A model generated the notes under the pieces. It was not told the origin of the DNA. It saw only the letters and a list, made by a program, of their open reading frames with translations, and did not search any database. From Glaciecola sp. UBA983 (GTDB lineage Bacteria; Pseudomonadota; Gammaproteobacteria; Enterobacterales; Alteromonadaceae): a stretch of 10,057 nt of DNA. The first letter of the stretch is position 1. Each line of letters starts with the position of its first letter. Shown here piece by piece: positions 7,246 to 10,057 of this stretch. Location of the stretch: contig DBBN01000071.1 of assembly GCA_002292215.1 (NCBI GenBank), positions 1-10,057 of the forward strand. Direction: 5' to 3'. The position numbers and the translations under genes are program-made.

Positions 7246-7259
7246 TACTTAATCCTCGC

Positions 7260-7616
7260 TTACTTTTTAATCGGCTTACGAGGGCCTTTACGGGTACGCG
7301 CATTAGTTTTAGTGCGCTGACCACGAAGAGGCAAGCTACGACGGTGGCGAATACCACGATAGCAACCTAGGTCCATCAAACGTTTAATACTCATTGATAC
7401 TTCACGGCGAAGGTCACCCTCAACTGTGAATTTAGCAACTTCATCACGAAGTGTATCAATAGTGGCTTCATCAAGATCTTTGATCTTGGTAGATTCTGCA
7501 ACACCAGCAGATGCACAAATGCTTTTCGCACGAGTGGCACCTATACCGAAAATTGCTTGGATAGCGATTACGGTGTGCTTGTGTTCAGGAATGTTAATGC
7601 CAGCGATACGGGCCAT
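7260..7616 (-). CDS. rpsM: 30S ribosomal protein S13
   Basis: S13 sits in the head of the small subunit, contacts the large subunit (bridges B1a and B1b), and its tail reaches the P-site tRNA. From the ATG at 7614-7616 the protein has 118 residues, as in E. coli, and begins [15 protein letters not shown] helix-two-turn-helix region spans about 15-60, and the basic tail [16 protein letters not shown] starts at 84. The frame stays open 24 codons further upstream, but that stretch is the regulatory leader and no S13 protein has such an extension. GAGGAG stands seven bases before the chosen ATG. It is the first gene of the alpha operon. Confidence 0.98.
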   Translation of the reverse strand: MARIAGINIPEHKHTVIAIQAIFGIGATRAKSICASAGVAESTKIKDLDEATIDTLRDEVAKFTVEGDLRREVSMSIKRLMDLGCYRGIRHRRSLPLRGQRTKTNARTRKGPRKPIKK

Positions 7617-7692
7617 TAACTGTACTCCTCTATAGTTTAAATAAATTTTGGTCGATAGTCTAAAAAGCCCGTAAGGATACTTATCCATCGAC
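7608..7692 (-). promoter_or_regulatory. Alpha operon leader, candidate S4-binding pseudoknot
   Basis: The leader RNA contains GUAUCC followed by ACGGGCUUUUUAG, which closely resembles the E. coli alpha leader as I remember it. ACGGGC (7667-7672) is complementary to GCCCGU in codons 2-3 of rpsM (7608-7613), the long-range pairing that forms the E. coli pseudoknot around the start codon. An outer stem GUCGAU/AUCGAC (7651-7656 with 7687-7692) encloses the segment, as the outer stem does in E. coli. The inner stem CUGAAAA/UUUUCAG of E. coli is not cleanly kept. In E. coli S4 binds this fold and traps the ribosome in an inactive initiation complex. Confidence 0.65.
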
Positions 7693-7712
7693 TAAATTGC
7701 AAATTTAAGGTC

Positions 7713-7753
7713 AAAAAACACCTAAGAACCAGTATATCGGCTATTAGGTGTTT
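7713..7753 (-). terminator. Rho-independent terminator of the spc operon
   Basis: On the minus strand AAACACCTAA (7744-7753) pairs with TTAGGTGTTT (7716-7725) across an 18-base loop, and a T-tract of six (7713-7718) overlaps the end of the stem. It starts about 15 bases after the rpmJ stop and separates the spc and alpha operons. The long loop and A/U-rich stem suggest partial rather than complete termination. Confidence 0.7.
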
Positions 7754-7768
7754 AAAAACCCAGCTAGA

Positions 7769-7882
7769 TTAGCCCTGCCTTTGCTTATGCTTAGGCTCAT
7801 CACAAATCACTCTAACAACGCCGTTACGTTTAATGATTTTGCAATTACGGCAAATCTTTTTAACGGATGCACGAACTTTCAT
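7769..7882 (-). CDS. rpmJ: 50S ribosomal protein L36, zinc-binding type
   Basis: L36 is the smallest large-subunit protein and stabilises 23S rRNA in the GTPase-centre region. This short frame reads [20 protein letters not shown] and ends [11 protein letters not shown], 37 residues in all. Cys11, Cys14, Cys27 and His32 are the four ligands of the zinc-ribbon (C+) form. E. coli L36 has 38 residues; the one-residue difference lies between Cys27 and the EPKHK motif. The ATG at 7880-7882 has GGAG seven bases upstream. It lies 23 bases after secY, in its usual place at the end of the spc operon. Confidence 0.97.
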   Translation of the reverse strand: MKVRASVKKICRNCKIIKRNGVVRVICDEPKHKQRQG

Positions 7883-7905
7883 GTCATCACTCCGTAGCTG
7901 CGAAC

Positions 7906-9225
7906 TTATCGGCCTGAGCCTTTAAGATTCGCTTTTTTAAGAACAGACTCATATTGACTTGACATCAAATGCGTCTGGACCTGCGCCATGAAATCCATTA
8001 TTACTACCACTATGATGAGTAGTGAAGTACCACCAAAATAGAATGGAACATTCCACGTTAGCAGCAAGAATTCAGGCACCAAACAAACAAAGGTAATATA
8101 CAGTGCGCCAGCAAGTGTGAGGCGAGTCATTACTTTGTCAAGATAGCGTGAGGTTTGCTCACCTGGGCGAATACCCGGTACAAAAGCACCAGACTTCTTC
8201 AAGTTATCTGCCGTCTCGCGAGGATTAAACGTCAACGCGGTGTAGAAGAAACAGAAGAAGATTATCGCCGCGGCGTATAACCCTACATATAACGGTTGAC
8301 CTGGCGATAATAACAACGCCACATCAGACAACCATGAGGTTGCTTCATTCTGACCAAACCATCCCGCAATTGTACTTGGGAATAGAATAATGCTTGAAGC
8401 AAAAATAGGAGGAATAACTCCAGCCATATTTACTTTCAATGGTAAGTGTGAAGTCTGTGCTTGAAAAACCTTACGCCCTTGTTGACGTTTTGCGTAGTTA
8501 ATAACAATACGACGTTGCGCACGTTCTACGAAAACCACAAGATAAGTAAGACCCATCACTATTGCACCTATAAGCAATAAGAAAAGTAAGTTAATCTCAC
8601 CTTGTCTTGCTTGCTCAGCTGTCTGACCAATCGCTGTTGGTAGACCTGCCACAATACCTGCAAAAATCAGAATTGAGATACCGTTACCAATACCTCGTTC
8701 AGTAATTTGCTCACCTAGCCACATTAGGAACATTGTTCCTGTGACCAAGCTAACTACTGCAGTAAAATAAAATCCAAAGCCAGGATTAATAACCAAACCA
8801 CTGATCAAGTTAGGCAAACCAGTCGCCACTCCAATAGATTGGAATGTCGCCAACACTAACGTTAAATAACGCGTGTATTGACTAATTTTGCGACGGCCAG
8901 CTTCACCTTCCTTCTTCAACTCCATCATCGGCGGATGTACCGCTGTGAGAAGCTGAATAATGATTGATGCAGTGATGTAAGGCATAATCCCAAGCGCTAG
9001 TACTGAAGCGCGTTCAAGAGCACCACCGGAGAACATGTTAAACATTTCAACGATAGTACCTTTCTGTTGTTCAAATAATTGAGACAACACCGCAGCATCA
9101 ATACCAGGGATCGGCACATAAGAGCCAAGACGAAACACAATGATTGCGCCTAATACAAAGAACAATCTGCTTCGTAATTCACTCAAGCCGTTTTTTGCGC
9201 CTGAATCTACACCTGGTTTAGCCAT
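7906..9225 (-). CDS. secY: Protein translocase channel subunit SecY
   Basis: SecY is the pore of the SecYEG translocon in the inner membrane; it exports unfolded proteins with SecA and inserts membrane proteins with the ribosome. The 439 residues (E. coli 443) carry ten hydrophobic segments. The first is at about 20-38, followed by the plug-side segment VPIPGID (37-43). [12 protein letters not shown] (171-182) lies in the middle loop. The fifth cytoplasmic loop, [20 protein letters not shown] (333-352) and Arg353, holds the residue equivalent to the SecA-contact Arg357 of E. coli. The start ATG lies 5 bases after the rplO stop, with its ribosome binding site inside the end of rplO. Confidence 0.99.
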   Translation of the reverse strand: MAKPGVDSGAKNGLSELRSRLFFVLGAIIVFRLGSYVPIPGIDAAVLSQLFEQQKGTIVEMFNMFSGGALERASVLALGIMPYITASIIIQLLTAVHPPMMELKKEGEAGRRKISQYTRYLTLVLATFQSIGVATGLPNLISGLVINPGFGFYFTAVVSLVTGTMFLMWLGEQITERGIGNGISILIFAGIVAGLPTAIGQTAEQARQGEINLLFLLLIGAIVMGLTYLVVFVERAQRRIVINYAKRQQGRKVFQAQTSHLPLKVNMAGVIPPIFASSIILFPSTIAGWFGQNEATSWLSDVALLLSPGQPLYVGLYAAAIIFFCFFYTALTFNPRETADNLKKSGAFVPGIRPGEQTSRYLDKVMTRLTLAGALYITFVCLVPEFLLLTWNVPFYFGGTSLLIIVVVIMDFMAQVQTHLMSSQYESVLKKANLKGSGR

Positions 9226-9230
9226 TTAGC

Positions 9231-9665
9231 TTATTCCTCTATTTTGCCGCCAGCAGCTTCAATAGCTTCGCGAGCGCCTTTAGATACCTTCAAACCACTA
9301 ACTGTTACAGCGCGTGAGATTTCACCACTCTTCATCACTTTTACGAATAAGATCTCTTTTTTCACAAGACCCGCATCTTTAAGTGCTTGAACAGTAACTG
9401 TGTCTCCGTCTACCTTAGCTAATTCACACAATGTCACTTGGTCAGAAACCATAGACTTACGTGAAGTAAAACCAAATTTTGGTAAACGACGCTGAATTGG
9501 CATTTGACCGCCTTCGAATCCTGGTTTAACCGACCCGCCTGAGCGAGACTTCTGACCTTTGTGACCACGGCCACCAGTCTTACCTAAACCTGAACCGAAA
9601 CCACGGCCAACGCGCTTAGCTGAACTTTTAGCTCCTGGTGCAGGAGCAAGAGTGTTAAGATGCAT
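9231..9665 (-). CDS. rplO: 50S ribosomal protein L15
   Basis: L15 is a late-assembly protein of the large subunit with a long extended N-terminal arm that runs through 23S rRNA. The 144 residues equal E. coli. The arm shows [13 protein letters not shown], then a Gly/Arg/Lys-rich stretch with KGQKSRSGG at 36-44 and GFEGGQMP at 49-56, followed by the globular domain. GGAGGAG before the ATG lies within the last codons of rpmD, and the gap to that gene is 3 bases. It is followed by secY, as in all classical spc operons. Confidence 0.99.
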   Translation of the reverse strand: MHLNTLAPAPGAKSSAKRVGRGFGSGLGKTGGRGHKGQKSRSGGSVKPGFEGGQMPIQRRLPKFGFTSRKSMVSDQVTLCELAKVDGDTVTVQALKDAGLVKKEILFVKVMKSGEISRAVTVSGLKVSKGAREAIEAAGGKIEE

Positions 9666-9668
9666 CTT

Positions 9669-9857
9669 CTACTCCTCCACTATCTCAACCATGTAAAATA
9701 CACGGTTGATCATGCCACGAACGGCAGGGGTATCTTCTAATTCACGAACATGTCCAATCTTACGTAAACCTAAGCCTTTAAGCGTAGCTTTATGCTTAGG
9801 AAGACGACCGATCGCACTTTTTGTTTGTTTCACTTTAAGTGTTTTAGTCATGTTCAT
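9669..9857 (-). CDS. rpmD: 50S ribosomal protein L30
   Basis: L30 is a small large-subunit protein of the bacterial short type. From the first ATG (9855-9857) it has 62 residues; from the second (9849-9851) it has 60, starting [20 protein letters not shown], against 59 in E. coli. [18 protein letters not shown] and [10 protein letters not shown] motifs identify it. The first ATG shares its A with the rpsE stop (TAATG), which favours coupled re-initiation. GGGG stands eight bases before the second ATG, a normal spacing, but only two before the first. The second ATG may therefore be the main start. Confidence 0.97.
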   Translation of the reverse strand: MNMTKTLKVKQTKSAIGRLPKHKATLKGLGLRKIGHVRELEDTPAVRGMINRVFYMVEIVEE

Positions 9858-10057
9858 TACCCCAAAATTTCATCTACAGGTAACCCACGCTTCGCCGCAA
9901 CAGACTCAGGAGAGTTCATATCAACTAAAGCGTTGATTGTTGCACGTATAACGTTCATTGGGTTAGTAGAGCCGTAACATTTTGAAAGTACGTTTTGTAC
10001 CCCAGCGACTTCAAGCACTGCACGCATCGCACCACCAGCAATAATACCGGTACCTTC
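9857..10057 (-). CDS. rpsE: 30S ribosomal protein S5, C-terminal 66 residues (cut by window edge)
   Basis: S5 lies at the mRNA entry side of the small subunit and contributes to decoding accuracy and helicase activity. The visible part starts [20 protein letters not shown] and contains [11 protein letters not shown], then [12 protein letters not shown] and ends VDEILG. This is the conserved C-terminal domain of the family, in the same order as E. coli S5. The stop TAA overlaps the first rpmD ATG by one base. The N-terminal double-stranded-RNA-binding half lies outside the window. Confidence 0.98.
   Translation of the reverse strand, partial: EGTGIIAGGAMRAVLEVAGVQNVLSKCYGSTNPMNVIRATINALVDMNSPESVAAKRGLPVDEILG

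Noticed and set aside
7617..7688. A 24-residue N-terminal extension of rpsM
   Set aside because: The extension would translate the regulatory leader. The S13 family starts at MARIAG, and the inner ATG has a strong ribosome binding site.
7674..7702. TTGCAA-17-TATCCT as the alpha promoter
   Set aside because: The spacing is perfect, but TATCC is part of the conserved leader RNA and a start here would remove the outer stem. It cannot be fully excluded.

Overview
The window comes from a gammaproteobacterium, probably a marine member of the order Alteromonadales in the broad sense (Colwellia, Pseudoalteromonas, Moritella or Psychromonas-like). It is AT-rich by eye. The ribosomal proteins, RpoA, SecY and EF-Tu are all very close to the enterobacterial versions, and both gene clusters keep their classical internal order. 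I do not assign a genus.

Almost everything is read on the minus strand, so the transcriptional order runs from the right end to the left. At the right is the end of the spc operon: rpsE (C-terminal part), rpmD, rplO, secY and rpmJ. These are packed with gaps of a few bases or 1-base overlaps and are closed by a hairpin with a U-tract (about 7713-7753). The complete alpha operon follows: rpsM, rpsK, rpsD, rpoA and rplQ. A structured leader before rpsM resembles the S4-binding pseudoknot of E. coli. After rplQ come an imperfect 30-bp palindrome and a perfect A/T-flanked terminator that can work in both directions.

A single plus-strand gene (3859-4644) converges on that terminator. It encodes an unrecognised exported protein of 261 residues. 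Its mature part is built from ten consecutive units of exactly 15 residues, nine of which begin with proline. This is the most novel item in the window.

Divergent from it runs murB-birA-coaX, with 1-base and short overlaps, starting at a TTG codon behind an extended -10 promoter. Next come the tRNA genes Thr(UGU)-Tyr(GUA)-Gly(UCC)-Thr(GGU), which have their own promoter, and then tufB, cut by the left edge. The order murB-birA-(pantothenate kinase)-four tRNAs-tufB matches the E. coli rrnB-distal locus, but a type III kinase gene (coaX), collinear with birA, occupies the place of the type I gene coaA. The S10-spc-alpha cluster lying upstream of this block also differs from the usual tufB-rpoBC-str-S10-spc-alpha order.

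Together the genes serve growth functions: translation, transcription (RpoA), protein export (SecY), peptidoglycan precursors (MurB), and biotin and CoA cofactor supply (BirA, CoaX).
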